Assembly (NCBI GenBank): GCA_049324115.1
Contig: JBMOMN010000032.1
Span: 1-64,000, forward strand
DNA: 64,000 nt
Source: UBA5796 sp040752455
GTDB taxonomy: Bacteria > Chloroflexota > Anaerolineae > Anaerolineales > Villigracilaceae
Direction: 5' to 3'
The notes under the pieces: model-generated
Told to the model about the DNA's origin: nothing
The model's database searches: none
The model's input: the letters and a program-made list of their open reading frames with translations, nothing else
Shown here: positions 26,534 to 34,605 of the stretch, in pieces
Layout of the letters: each line of letters begins with the position of its first letter
Position numbering within the stretch: the first letter of the stretch is position 1
Made by a program: the position numbers and the translations under genes

Positions 26534-27709
26534 GTGTTCACTTTCCCCTCCCCACCCCCGAACCCGCCGTTGACCCACGAAGAGATCCTGCGCTACTCGC
26601 GCCATCTGCTCATCCCCGAAGTCGGGCTGGACGGGCAGCGCAAGCTGAAAGGCTCGTCGGCGCTGGTGATCGGCACGGGCGGGCTGGGATCGCCGGTGGC
26701 GCTCTACCTGGCCGCGGCCGGGGTCGGCCACATTGGGCTGGTGGATTTCGACGTGGTGGACAGTTCCAACCTCCAGCGCCAGGTGATCCACGGCACCGAG
26801 CGGATCGGCCAGCTCAAGGTCGAATCGGCCCGTCAGCGGCTGCTCGACCTGAACCCGGACATCGAGGTGACGGCCTTCAACGAGCCGTTCACCTCGGAAA
26901 ATGCCATGCGGATCGCCGGGGATTTCGACGTGATCATTGACGGCACCGACAACTTCCCGACCCGCTACCTGACCAACGACGTCTGCGTGCTGCTGGGCAA
27001 GCCGAACGTTTACGGTTCTATCTTCCGTTTCGACGGGCAGGCCAGCGTTTTCTACGCCAAAGAGGGACCCTGCTACCGCTGTCTCTTCCCCGAACCCCCG
27101 CCGCCCGGACTGGTCCCCTCCTGCGCCGAAGGCGGAGTGCTGGGCGTCCTGCCGGGGACGATCGGCACGATCCAGGCGACCGAGGCGCTCAAACTGCTGT
27201 TGGGCATCGGCGACACCCTGCTAGGCAAGCTCCTGCTCTACAACGCCCTGGACATGTCGTTCGAGTTCGTCAAGCTCAAGAAGAATCCCAATTGCCGCAT
27301 CTGCGGCCCGAACCCGACCGTGACCGGACTGATTGACTACGAGGAGTTCTGTGGCGTCCCCGGTCACGGCCAGGACATCGGGTCTGCCGGCGCGGGCTGG
27401 GACATCACCGCCCCTGATCTGGCCCAGCGCTTGCAGCAGAACCACGTCCGTTTGATTGACGTGCGCGAGCCGCACGAGCTTCAGATCTCGGCCCTGCCGG
27501 GCGCGGAGAACATCCCCCTCGGGCAGCTGGCCGGCCGCCTCTCGGAGCTGGATTCGGCCCAGGAGATGGTCCTGTTCTGCAAGACCGGCTCCCGTTCCTC
27601 GCGGGCGCTGGAACTGCTGCTCGGCGCGGGCTTCCGCAAGGTCAAGAACCTGCAAGGCGGGATCAACGCCTGGGCCAGGGAGATTGATCCGAGCCTGCCG
27701 ATCTATTGA
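26534..27709 (+). CDS. moeZ: MoeZ-type E1: adenylyltransferase/sulfurtransferase with rhodanese domain
   Basis: Activates the CysO C-terminus with ATP and transfers sulfur to it. The 391-residue protein has an N-terminal ThiF/MoeB domain (GTGGLGSPVALYLA nucleotide site, DGTDNFPTRY, zinc pairs CYRC and CRIC). A C-terminal rhodanese domain has the active-site loop CKTGSRS near residue 350. The start is GTG 26534 behind AGGAGG; the TTG at 26519 would overlap cysO. The last residues, DPSLPIY, are typical of MoeZ. It completes the CysM-Mec-CysO-MoeZ cysteine pathway. Confidence 0.92.
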   Translation: MFTFPSPPPNPPLTHEEILRYSRHLLIPEVGLDGQRKLKGSSALVIGTGGLGSPVALYLAAAGVGHIGLVDFDVVDSSNLQRQVIHGTERIGQLKVESARQRLLDLNPDIEVTAFNEPFTSENAMRIAGDFDVIIDGTDNFPTRYLTNDVCVLLGKPNVYGSIFRFDGQASVFYAKEGPCYRCLFPEPPPPGLVPSCAEGGVLGVLPGTIGTIQATEALKLLLGIGDTLLGKLLLYNALDMSFEFVKLKKNPNCRICGPNPTVTGLIDYEEFCGVPGHGQDIGSAGAGWDITAPDLAQRLQQNHVRLIDVREPHELQISALPGAENIPLGQLAGRLSELDSAQEMVLFCKTGSRSSRALELLLGAGFRKVKNLQGGINAWAREIDPSLPIY

Positions 27710-27738
27710 GGTGAGAGAACTTCCCGGAGGGACGCCAC

Positions 27739-28548
27739 ATCTCCCCGCCTGATCCATTCTCTACCATTGCCGAAGCCTTTTCGCGCACCGCCGCCAGATA
27801 CGACGCCTTCGCCGAAGACCACCCGCACCTGGCCCGCCTGCGGAACAAGGTCTACGCCCATTTTGGCCGCCACGCGCCGCCGGGGAGCCGCGTCCTCGAA
27901 CTCAACGCCGGGACGGGCATAGACGCGGCCGCCCTGGCGGGGCGCGGCTACCGCGTCCACGCCACGGACATCTCGCCGGGGATGCTGGCGCGGGCGCGTC
28001 GGAAGGTGGAGCGGCTCGGGCTGCGGGATCAGGTCAGCGTCCAGGAATGTTCGTTCACGGAACTGGAGCGGGTGGAGGGCGCGCCCTTCGAGGCGGTCTT
28101 CTCCAACCTGGGCGGCCTGAACTGCATCCCCGACCTTTCGCCGGTGATCGGGCAGTTGCCGCGCCTCCTGCGCCCCGGCGGGACCGTCACCTGGGTGTTG
28201 ATGCCGCCATTCTGCCTGTGGGAGCTGGCCGAGGCCTTGCGGGGCAATTTCCGGCTGGCCTTCCGGCGCATATCCGGGCGGACGCGCTCGCACCTCGAAG
28301 GGCTGTATTTCGACGTGTACTACTTCCCGCCCCGCCGCGTGCTGGACTGGTTCGGCGTGAATTATTCTCTCCTCGAACTCGAAGGGCTTTCGGTCGTCAC
28401 GCCGACCGCCGAGAGCAAGAACCTTGCCCGGCGCTTCCCGCGCCTGTACGCCCTGCTGGCCCGCCTCGACGACGCCCTGTCCCCCCGCCCGCCCTGGCGG
28501 GGATGGGGCGATTTTTATATCCTGACGCTGCGCTACCAGCCGGAATAA
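27739..28548 (+). CDS. class I SAM methyltransferase with apparent ATC start
   Basis: SAM-dependent methyltransferase of 269 residues, substrate unknown. Motif I is VLELNAGTGIDAAAL (about residue 52-66), the acidic residue is in HATDISPGM, and motif IV is FSNLGGLNCIPDL. The frame opens only after an in-frame TGA at about 27715 and has no ATG, GTG or TTG until the ATG at 27982, which is past motif I. GGAGGG (27728-27733) lies a normal distance before ATC 27739, giving an N-terminus SPPDPFSTIAEAFSRTAARYD that looks native. Either ATC initiates or the base is an error or mutation. It is followed at once by a nucleoside phosphorylase gene. Confidence 0.75.
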   Translation: MSPPDPFSTIAEAFSRTAARYDAFAEDHPHLARLRNKVYAHFGRHAPPGSRVLELNAGTGIDAAALAGRGYRVHATDISPGMLARARRKVERLGLRDQVSVQECSFTELERVEGAPFEAVFSNLGGLNCIPDLSPVIGQLPRLLRPGGTVTWVLMPPFCLWELAEALRGNFRLAFRRISGRTRSHLEGLYFDVYYFPPRRVLDWFGVNYSLLELEGLSVVTPTAESKNLARRFPRLYALLARLDDALSPRPPWRGWGDFYILTLRYQPE

Positions 28549-28554
28549 ATCCAG

Positions 28555-29331
28555 ATGACTTTTCCCGTCCATCCCGACAAATTCGATTCGGACTCGATCC
28601 TGACCGCGGCCGACATCGTGGCTTACCGGGCGCGTCTCGGCCGGACCCCGGGCCTGCATTCCCCGCAGGGCGCGTTGTTCTGCCTCGAACGCGGTCTCCC
28701 CCGCCGGATGCGCCGCCAGATCCCGGTGCGCCAGGCGGGCAGCATGAACGCCGTGCTGCACGAGACCAAAAAGACGAAATCCCCGGTCGTCGTCCTGACC
28801 GATTTCGGCGGCGGCGCGCCCATCGTGGCCGAACTGGCCGAGGAACTGGTGGTGATGGGCGTCCGAAAAATGGTCCTGATGACCTGGGGCGGCGCGCTCC
28901 AACCAGGATTGAAGCCCGGCGACATCGTTGTCTGTGACCGCGCCGTCCGGGATGACGGCGTCTCCCATCACTACCTGCCGCCGGGCAAATACGTGGGCGC
29001 CGACGCCGCCCTGTCCGGGGAACTGGCCGCCGCCATCCGTTCCCGGGGCGCGGACTGCCTCACCGGCGCCACCTGGACCACCGACGCGCCCTACCGCGAG
29101 ACCCGCGCCGAAGTCGCCCAGTACCAGTCCGAGGGCGTCCAGGTGGTCGAGATGGAATCCTCCGGCCTGTTCACCATCGGGCAGGTGCGCGGCGTGCAGA
29201 CCGCCTCGGTGGTGGTCGTCATGGACAGCCTGGCGGCCTTCGAGTGGCAGGCCCCCGACCGGCTGGACGGGATCGTGCGCTCGCTCGAGCTGGTCTACCG
29301 GGCCGCGCTGGACGTGCTGGGGGAGGCGTGA
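28555..29331 (+). CDS. nucleoside phosphorylase (PNP/UDP family)
   Basis: Phosphorolysis of a nucleoside or a related thio-nucleoside; cytosolic. The 258-residue protein shows VVLTDFGGGAPIVAELAEEL, LMTWGGALQPGLKPGDIVV (the phosphate/ribose loop) and VVEMESSGLF, the MES signature that contacts ribose. Which base is used cannot be told. It lies in a run of tightly packed genes and its stop overlaps the next start (GTGA). Confidence 0.8.
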   Translation: MTFPVHPDKFDSDSILTAADIVAYRARLGRTPGLHSPQGALFCLERGLPRRMRRQIPVRQAGSMNAVLHETKKTKSPVVVLTDFGGGAPIVAELAEELVVMGVRKMVLMTWGGALQPGLKPGDIVVCDRAVRDDGVSHHYLPPGKYVGADAALSGELAAAIRSRGADCLTGATWTTDAPYRETRAEVAQYQSEGVQVVEMESSGLFTIGQVRGVQTASVVVVMDSLAAFEWQAPDRLDGIVRSLELVYRAALDVLGEA

Positions 29332-30245
29332 AACAGGAGTTCTTCATCTGCCCGCGCTGCCGCGCCGGCCTCGAACGGGTCGCGCCCGACCGCCTGACCT
29401 GTCCGCAGGATGGGTTGGATTTCTGGAACGTGGACGGCATCTGGCGCTTCCTTCTGCCCGAAAGCCAGGCTCATTTCAGCCGCTTCGTTTCGGACTACGA
29501 GGCTGTCCGCCGTTTCGAGGGCCGGGGTTCCCCTGACGACGATTACTACCGCGCCCTGCCCTTCAGGGACTTGAGCGGCAAGTTCTCGTCCGACTGGGCC
29601 ATCCGCGCCCGCAGCTACCGGTTGCTCGTCCGGGACGTGCTCACCCGCCTCCAGGAGCGCCTCCAGCGCCCGCTGCACGTGCTCGACCTGGGGGCGGGCA
29701 ACGGCTGGCTCTCCAACCGTCTGACCGCCCAGGGCGACCGGGCCGTGGCGGTGGACCTGCTGGTCAACGAGACCGACGGGCTGGGAGCCTGGAAGCATTA
29801 CGAGCACCGTTTTACCCCGGTCCAGGCTGTGTTCGAGCGCCTGCCGCTCATGGACCGTTTCGCGGACGCGGTCGTCTTCAACGCTTCCTTTCACTATTCC
29901 GAAAATTACGAAGCCACACTGCGGGAGGCCCTGCGCGTCCTCGCCCCGCAAGGACGGGTGGTCATTATGGATTCGCCGGTCTATCGCCGGCGCGGATCGG
30001 GCGAAAAAATGGTCGAGGAACGGAAGGCGGATTACCTGTCCCGCTACGGCTTCGCCTCCGATTCGCTCGAAAGCGAAAACTTCCTGACCTACGCGCGACT
30101 GCGCGAATTGGGCGAGTCGCTCGGCCTCCGCTGGCGGGTCATCCGCCCGTTCTACGGGCTGCGCTGGTGGCTGCGCCCGCTCAAAGCCCGGCTTGCGGGA
30201 CGGCGCGAACCGGCCCGGTTCCATTTGATCGTGGGGAGAACGTAA
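29328..30245 (+). CDS. SAM methyltransferase with N-terminal zinc ribbon
   Basis: A 305-residue methyltransferase. The N-terminus has a Trm112-like zinc ribbon (CPRCRAG, then LTCPQDG). The Rossmann domain has motif I LDLGAGNGWLSNRL, then VDLLVNETDGLG and the post-I segment AVVFNASFHYSENY. The start is GTG 29328, overlapping the stop of the upstream gene by four bases; the longer open frame is antisense-like noise. Zinc-ribbon methyltransferases of this type often act on lipid or quinone intermediates, but the substrate here is unknown. Confidence 0.75.
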   Translation: MKQEFFICPRCRAGLERVAPDRLTCPQDGLDFWNVDGIWRFLLPESQAHFSRFVSDYEAVRRFEGRGSPDDDYYRALPFRDLSGKFSSDWAIRARSYRLLVRDVLTRLQERLQRPLHVLDLGAGNGWLSNRLTAQGDRAVAVDLLVNETDGLGAWKHYEHRFTPVQAVFERLPLMDRFADAVVFNASFHYSENYEATLREALRVLAPQGRVVIMDSPVYRRRGSGEKMVEERKADYLSRYGFASDSLESENFLTYARLRELGESLGLRWRVIRPFYGLRWWLRPLKARLAGRREPARFHLIVGRT

Positions 30246-30246
30246 C

Positions 30247-30262
30247 GCGACATTTATGTCGC
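30247..30262. repeat. small perfect hairpin GCGACAT..ATGTCGC
   Basis: A 7-bp perfect stem directly after the methyltransferase stop. The TGTCGC half recurs in the repeat at 56076-56126. Confidence 0.6.
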
Positions 30263-30306
30263 CCCGTCTGATACAATTCAACCCAAACTTCACCCAGGAG
30301 ACAGCC

Positions 30307-30990
30307 ATGCCCGCTCGCACGTCAACCCGACTCTTCCTCGTCCGCCACGGCGCGACCCAACTCAGCGCCGAAGACCGCTTCGCCGGGGCCACGGACGTGG
30401 AACTTTCGGAGGAGGGCATCTTCCAGGCCGAACAATTGGCGAGGCGGCTGGCAGACGACACCATCAAGGCGGTCTATTGCAGCCCGATGAAGCGCACCGT
30501 CCACACGGCTTCCATTCTGGCCGGGCCGCACGGCTTGACGCCCATCCAGCGGGAGGGCCTGCGCGAAATCCATCACGGCCACTGGGAGGGGATGACCCGG
30601 GCCGAGGTGGAAAGCCGCTTCGCGGAGGAATACGCCGCCTGGGAGGAAGACCCGTACACTTTTGCGCCCAAAGGCGGCGAGAACGGGGTCAGCGTCATCG
30701 CCCGCGCCCTGCCCGTCATCCGGGAGATCGTGGTGCAGCACCGCGGCGAGAACGTGCTGGTCGTCTCGCACAAAGCCACCCTGCGCCTGTTGATCAGCAG
30801 CGTGCTCGGCTTCGACGGGCGCGGCTACCGCGACCGCCTCGACCAGTCCCCGGCCTGCCTGAACGTGCTCGATTTCAAGGACGTGGTCCACGCCCGCCTG
30901 ATGCTGTTCAACGACGTTTCGCATTACCTGGATCACCCGGCCCGCTCCGGCGGCAGGTTGTCCAAATGGTGGGACGAAGCAGGGGCATAG
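30307..30990 (+). CDS. histidine phosphatase (phosphoglycerate mutase-like)
   Basis: Phosphatase or mutase of the RHG superfamily, 227 residues. The catalytic FLVRHGAT lies at the N-terminus, with a second Arg in CSPMKRTVHTA, the acid in LREIHHGHWEG and the second His in VLVVSHKATLR. The start is ATG 30307 after CAGGAGACAGCC. The pattern (DRFAGATDVELSEEG, FAPKGGEN) is common in cobalamin phosphatase or small-metabolite phosphatases; the substrate is not assignable. Confidence 0.85.
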   Translation: MPARTSTRLFLVRHGATQLSAEDRFAGATDVELSEEGIFQAEQLARRLADDTIKAVYCSPMKRTVHTASILAGPHGLTPIQREGLREIHHGHWEGMTRAEVESRFAEEYAAWEEDPYTFAPKGGENGVSVIARALPVIREIVVQHRGENVLVVSHKATLRLLISSVLGFDGRGYRDRLDQSPACLNVLDFKDVVHARLMLFNDVSHYLDHPARSGGRLSKWWDEAGA

Positions 30991-31086
30991 GCTTTCGCGG
31001 CCTGGCCAAGTCAATCGAACGCCGGGGCTTAATTGGGATATAATCAGTCCAAATTGTTGCGGTTTTGAACGAGCGGAAAAGTTGAA

Positions 31087-33183
31087 ATGTCTCCCAGCCT
31101 GGCTGATCGGTTGACCCTGGCGCGCCACGAGCGTTTTATCGGTCGCGGTGGAGAGATCGCTTTGTTCAAGGCGGCGCTGGAGACGCAGGAATTTCCCTTT
31201 TTCGTGCTGCACATTTTTGGTCCCGGGGGAGTGGGAAAGACCTCCCTGTTGCGTGAATTCTCCTTCCTTTGCCAGCAAAAAGACGTCCGGCCCGTTTACC
31301 TGGACGCCCGCAATATCGAACCCTCGCCGGATGCTTTCAGGGAGGTCGTCAACGCCGCCCTGGGCGTGCCTCAAGGATCGTCCCCGCACGACCACCTGGA
31401 GGGGCAGTCCGGGCGGTTCGCGCTCCTGGTGGATACTTACGAGACCCTGCTCCCGCTCGACACCTGGCTGCGGACGGCCTTCCTGCCCGAACTGCCGGAA
31501 AACATCCTGACCGTTCTGGCCGGACGCCACCCGCCTGCCCCGGCCTGGCAGGCGGATCCCGGCTGGCAGGCGCTGGTGCGGATCGTCCCCCTCCGCAACC
31601 TGTCACCGGACGAGAGCCGTTCCCTGCTCTCGAAGCGCGGCCTCCCGACCGACCGGGTGCAATCGGTCCTGGACTTTACCCATGGCCATCCGCTGGCGCT
31701 TTCGCTCGTAGCCGACGTGTTCGCCCAGCGCGGCAACGTGGGCGAGTGGCTGCAAAATTCTCCCGACGTGGTCAAGACCCTGATCGAGCGTTTCGTGCAG
31801 CAGGTCCCCGGCCCGGCCCACCGCGCCGCGCTGGAAGCCTGCGCCCTGGTGCGGGTCACGACCGAGACGCTGCTCAACGAAATGCTGGACATGCCCGCCA
31901 CGCCGTCCGGTCCCGCCGAGGGGACGCGCCAGTTGTTCGAATGGCTGCGCGGACTGTCGTTCATCGAGTTCAGCCCCGAGGGGCTGTTCCCGCACGACCT
32001 GGCCCGCGAAGCCCTGACGGCCGACCTGCGCTGGCGCAACCCCGATTGGTACACCGAACTGCACCGCCGTTCGCGGGTCTACTACACCGCCCAGATCGAA
32101 AAGTCCGGCGGCCAGGCCCAGCAGCGGGCCTTGATGGACCTGGTCTTCCTGCACCGCGAAAATGCCGCCATCCGCTCGTTCTTCGAGTTCCAGGCCGGGA
32201 GCGCCCTGCCCGAATCCATGAAGCCGGGAGATGCGGCCCTGTTGTGCCCGCTGGTCGAGACGTATGAGGGGCCGAAGTCCGCCGGCCTGGCGTCTTACTG
32301 GTTCGACAAACAGCCGCAGGGCGTCACCGTCTGGCGCAACCCCGATGGGCTGGTGGCCGGTTTCATGGCGGTGGTGGCCCTGCACGAAACGGACGCAGCC
32401 GACCGGGCGGCAGACCCGGCCGTCCGGGCTGCGATGGATCACCTCGAACGGCGCATCCACCTGCGGGCGGGGGAGACCGCCCTCTACTTCCGGTTCTGGA
32501 TGGCAGCCGAGGGATACCAGGCCGTTTCCCCGGTCCAGAGTTTGATCTTCCTGGCGGTCGTCAAATATTACCTGTCCACGCCGCGCCTGGCTTTCACTTT
32601 TTTCCCTTGCGCGAATGCGGACTTCTGGTCGCCGATGCTGGCTTACGCCAACCTGGAAAGATTGCCGGAGGCCGATTTCCAGGTGGATGGGCATCCTTGC
32701 GGCGTTTACGGCCACGACTGGCGGGCCGAGCCGCCCGCGGCCTGGCTGGCCGCGCTGGCGGAAAAGGAGGTGGGCATCGCCCCGGAGTCCGCCTCGCCGG
32801 TTCGGGCGGAACCGCTCATCGTCCTGAGCGAAGCGGATTTTGGGGAGGCCGTCCGCCAGGCGCTGCACGATTTCTCCCGTCCGGCCCTGCTGAAATCCAA
32901 TCCCTTGCTGCGTTCGCGGTTGGTCTCGACATTGGGGGACGAGCAGGAACCGGTCAACCTGTTGCGCGGCCTGTTGAGCGACACCGCCGGGAGCCTGCGC
33001 GGCAACCCGCGTGACGAGAAGCTGTTCCGCGCCCTCGACCGGACCTACTTCCAGCCCGCCCCGACCCAGGAAGCCGCGGCCGAGCTTTTGGACCTGCCTT
33101 TCAGCACCTACCGCCGCCACCTGACCGCAGGCATCCAGCGGCTGACGGAAATCCTGTGGGAGCGGGAGATCGGCGGGGAATAA
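31087..33183 (+). CDS. STAND-type ATPase with C-terminal HTH-like region (putative regulator)
   Basis: A 698-residue multidomain ATPase. Walker A is GPGGVGKTS (45-53), the Walker B-like segment is FALLVDTYE and the sensor region is LTVLAGRHPP. The middle part is helical. The C-terminus, PTQEAAAELLDLPFSTYRRHLTAGIQRLTEIL, looks like a helix-turn-helix of the type in LuxR/SARP regulators. TATAAT lies at 31039-31044. The start ATG has only a weak ribosome site. It lies directly upstream of the SnoaL genes, which carry a repeated 29-nt upstream block, so it may be their regulator. That is inference. Confidence 0.7.
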   Translation: MSPSLADRLTLARHERFIGRGGEIALFKAALETQEFPFFVLHIFGPGGVGKTSLLREFSFLCQQKDVRPVYLDARNIEPSPDAFREVVNAALGVPQGSSPHDHLEGQSGRFALLVDTYETLLPLDTWLRTAFLPELPENILTVLAGRHPPAPAWQADPGWQALVRIVPLRNLSPDESRSLLSKRGLPTDRVQSVLDFTHGHPLALSLVADVFAQRGNVGEWLQNSPDVVKTLIERFVQQVPGPAHRAALEACALVRVTTETLLNEMLDMPATPSGPAEGTRQLFEWLRGLSFIEFSPEGLFPHDLAREALTADLRWRNPDWYTELHRRSRVYYTAQIEKSGGQAQQRALMDLVFLHRENAAIRSFFEFQAGSALPESMKPGDAALLCPLVETYEGPKSAGLASYWFDKQPQGVTVWRNPDGLVAGFMAVVALHETDAADRAADPAVRAAMDHLERRIHLRAGETALYFRFWMAAEGYQAVSPVQSLIFLAVVKYYLSTPRLAFTFFPCANADFWSPMLAYANLERLPEADFQVDGHPCGVYGHDWRAEPPAAWLAALAEKEVGIAPESASPVRAEPLIVLSEADFGEAVRQALHDFSRPALLKSNPLLRSRLVSTLGDEQEPVNLLRGLLSDTAGSLRGNPRDEKLFRALDRTYFQPAPTQEAAAELLDLPFSTYRRHLTAGIQRLTEILWEREIGGE

Positions 33184-33191
33184 GCCCAAAA

Positions 33192-33220
33192 TGAGCAGTT
33201 TTTGGACTGGAAAATGAACA
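33192..33220 (+). promoter_or_regulatory. conserved 29-nt block, copy 1 (upstream of first SnoaL gene)
   Basis: TGAGCA, six bases, then GGACTGGAAAATGAACA. The same block with the same spacing occurs at 33905-33933. TGAGCA and TGAACA start 23 bases apart in both copies, about two helical turns, as in a direct-repeat operator or activator site. Confidence 0.5.
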
Positions 33221-33232
33221 GTCCTCTGACCT

Positions 33233-33270
33233 AAACTGTGGTTGTCAAACGATAACCACAGTTTTATTTT
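33233..33270 (+). terminator. hairpin with T-rich tail before the first SnoaL gene
   Basis: AAACTGTGGTT pairs with AACCACAGTTT across a 10-base loop and is followed by TATTTT. It ends one base before the GGAGAG ribosome site at 33271, so it could be an attenuator for the gene as well as the terminator of the ATPase gene. Confidence 0.6.
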
Positions 33271-33279
33271 GGAGAGCCG

Positions 33280-33696
33280 ATGACCGCCGATCTTGCCATC
33301 TATGCCAGCGTGATCAACCGGGCCTGGAATTCCCACGACATCGAAAAAGTGCTTGGCTTTTATTCGCCCGATTTCGTCGGCAGCGATGTCGGGATGTCCC
33401 AACCCCTGAGAGGCCATGACGGCCTGCGGAGGATGCTGGAGAACTACTGGGCAGCCTTCCCGGATTTGCAGATCACGATCACCCACACCGTGACGGAAAA
33501 TTTCCGGGTGGCGCTCATCTGGCAGGCGGAGGGGACACACCGGGGGCCGATCATGAACATCCCGCCGACCGGGCGCCGGGTCCGGGTGCGAGGCGTTTCC
33601 ATCCTCGACGTGGAGGACGGCCTGGTGGTGCGCGGCCAATACATCTGGGACCTGGCGGGGATGCTGCGAAATATGGGACTTCTGCCGGAGCTTTAG
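33280..33696 (+). CDS. SnoaL-like ester cyclase family protein (1 of 4)
   Basis: A 138-residue alpha+beta cone-fold protein of the NTF2/SnoaL superfamily. Diagnostic blocks are WNSHDIEKVLGFYSPDFVG, LRRMLENYWAAFPDL and MNIPPTGRRVRVRGVSI. In polyketide pathways these proteins cyclise esters, but most bacterial members have unknown substrates. GGAGAGCCG precedes the ATG. It heads a cluster with three further paralogues, and no polyketide synthase is nearby. Confidence 0.8.
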   Translation: MTADLAIYASVINRAWNSHDIEKVLGFYSPDFVGSDVGMSQPLRGHDGLRRMLENYWAAFPDLQITITHTVTENFRVALIWQAEGTHRGPIMNIPPTGRRVRVRGVSILDVEDGLVVRGQYIWDLAGMLRNMGLLPEL

Positions 33697-33709
33697 GAGG
33701 AGCAGAGAT

Positions 33710-33880
33710 ATGAGAGCCTATAACTGGTTGATCTTACCCGATCACCACTTGCGCTATATTGTCCTGGATTTCGATGGGCGGACGTCCCTGATCGAGATGG
33801 ATGCGCCGCTTGACGGGTTCGAGGCGTTCGTCCCCGAAGTGGAAAAAATCCCGGCCACCATCGAGTTCTTGCCGGAGTGA
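33710..33880 (+). CDS. 56-residue uncharacterised protein
   Basis: A short frame not overlapping anything: MRAYNWLILPDHHLRYIVLD, then DGFEAFVPEVEKIPATIEFLPE. AGGAGG lies nine bases before the ATG, and codon use resembles its neighbours. Alternating hydrophobic residues suggest a small beta-rich or alpha/beta fold. No family was recognised. It sits 13 bases after the first SnoaL gene and is probably co-transcribed. Confidence 0.6.
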   Translation: MRAYNWLILPDHHLRYIVLDFDGRTSLIEMDAPLDGFEAFVPEVEKIPATIEFLPE

Positions 33881-33904
33881 AATTGGTAGCTGGTGAGCAC
33901 GAAT

Positions 33905-33933
33905 TGAGCACCAAATGGACTGGAAAGTGAACA
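33905..33933 (+). promoter_or_regulatory. conserved 29-nt block, copy 2 (upstream of PQ-loop gene)
   Basis: TGAGCA, six bases, then GGACTGGAAAGTGAACA, matching copy 1 at 33192-33220 at the same internal spacing although the sequence around it differs. It lies 55 bases before the PQ-loop gene start. Confidence 0.5.
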
Positions 33934-33988
33934 ACGGTAGTCGCTAAAGTACATACAACTTATCGTTTAGAAGGAGCGCAAAGAAAGA

Positions 33989-34291
33989 ATGGACATCCGA
34001 TCTTTACAAGTCATTGCCGGTTTCACTTCCACTTTTATGTTCGTCAGCAGCAACCTGCCGATGTTGTTCAAGGCTTTCAAGACGAAAGACCTGAAATCGT
34101 ACAGCTTTGCCAACATCCTGCTCAGCAACCTCGGCAACCTGGTCCACTGGCTGTACGTGTCCAGCCTGCCGGTGGGGCCGATCTGGTTCCTGCACGGTTT
34201 CTTCACCCTCGCGACGGCGCTGATGCTGCTCTGGTATTTGCGTTACGAGAAGGGCTGGGGACGGAGCCTGCTTTCCCTGGAGGAGCGATGA
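33989..34291 (+). CDS. PQ-loop/SemiSWEET-like membrane protein
   Basis: A 100-residue protein with three predicted helices, the size of one PQ-loop repeat unit. SSNLPMLFKAFKTKDLKSYSFANILLSNLGN matches the conserved first helix and loop of SemiSWEET sugar porters, in which two copies dimerise to form the pore. AAGGAG lies 13 bases upstream, a rather long spacing. The stop overlaps the next start (ATGA). Substrate unknown. Confidence 0.7.
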   Translation: MDIRSLQVIAGFTSTFMFVSSNLPMLFKAFKTKDLKSYSFANILLSNLGNLVHWLYVSSLPVGPIWFLHGFFTLATALMLLWYLRYEKGWGRSLLSLEER

Positions 34292-34509
34292 ACGCTTCCA
34301 CGGTTTTTTACCTCTGCCCGACCTGTTTCCACGCTTCGGGCGCTCCCGACCCCGGCCACGAACACCCCCTCCTGCGCGTGGACCCGGGCCCGCCCGGCGA
34401 CGACCGGCGTAAACCCGCCACCGACGGCAGCGGGCGGATGCTCTCGGCGGCCCCCCGCTGGTTCATCGAAGCAGTCACCCGGTCCAGGACGAATCCGGGA
34501 TTGGCCTGA
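34288..34509 (+). CDS. 73-residue uncharacterised protein with CxxC motif
   Basis: Overlaps the PQ-loop gene by four bases (ATGA), so it is translationally coupled. The sequence begins MNASTVFYLCPTCFHASG; CPTC and two His (residues 15 and 25) could bind one metal ion. The rest is Pro/Gly/Arg-rich and probably disordered. No family recognised. Confidence 0.45.
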   Translation: MNASTVFYLCPTCFHASGAPDPGHEHPLLRVDPGPPGDDRRKPATDGSGRMLSAAPRWFIEAVTRSRTNPGLA

Positions 34510-34514
34510 TCTCT

Positions 34515-34557
34515 GAAAGGAGGTGATGGATTTCAGCCAATAGAAACACTTTCTATT
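34515..34557 (+). promoter_or_regulatory. ribosome-site-like sequence with 5-codon ORF and hairpin
   Basis: AAAGGAGGTGATGG, a full anti-SD match, is followed by an ATG that reads only five codons (M-D-F-S-Q, stop at 34543). A perfect hairpin AATAGAAA-CAC-TTTCTATT overlaps its end. It lies about 50 bases before the second SnoaL gene and may be a leader, but the short spacing to ATG makes translation uncertain. Confidence 0.3.
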
Positions 34558-34605
34558 CCCTGCCAAGTATCAACTTTTATCCGTAGCATTACAAAAGGAG
34601 AAAAA

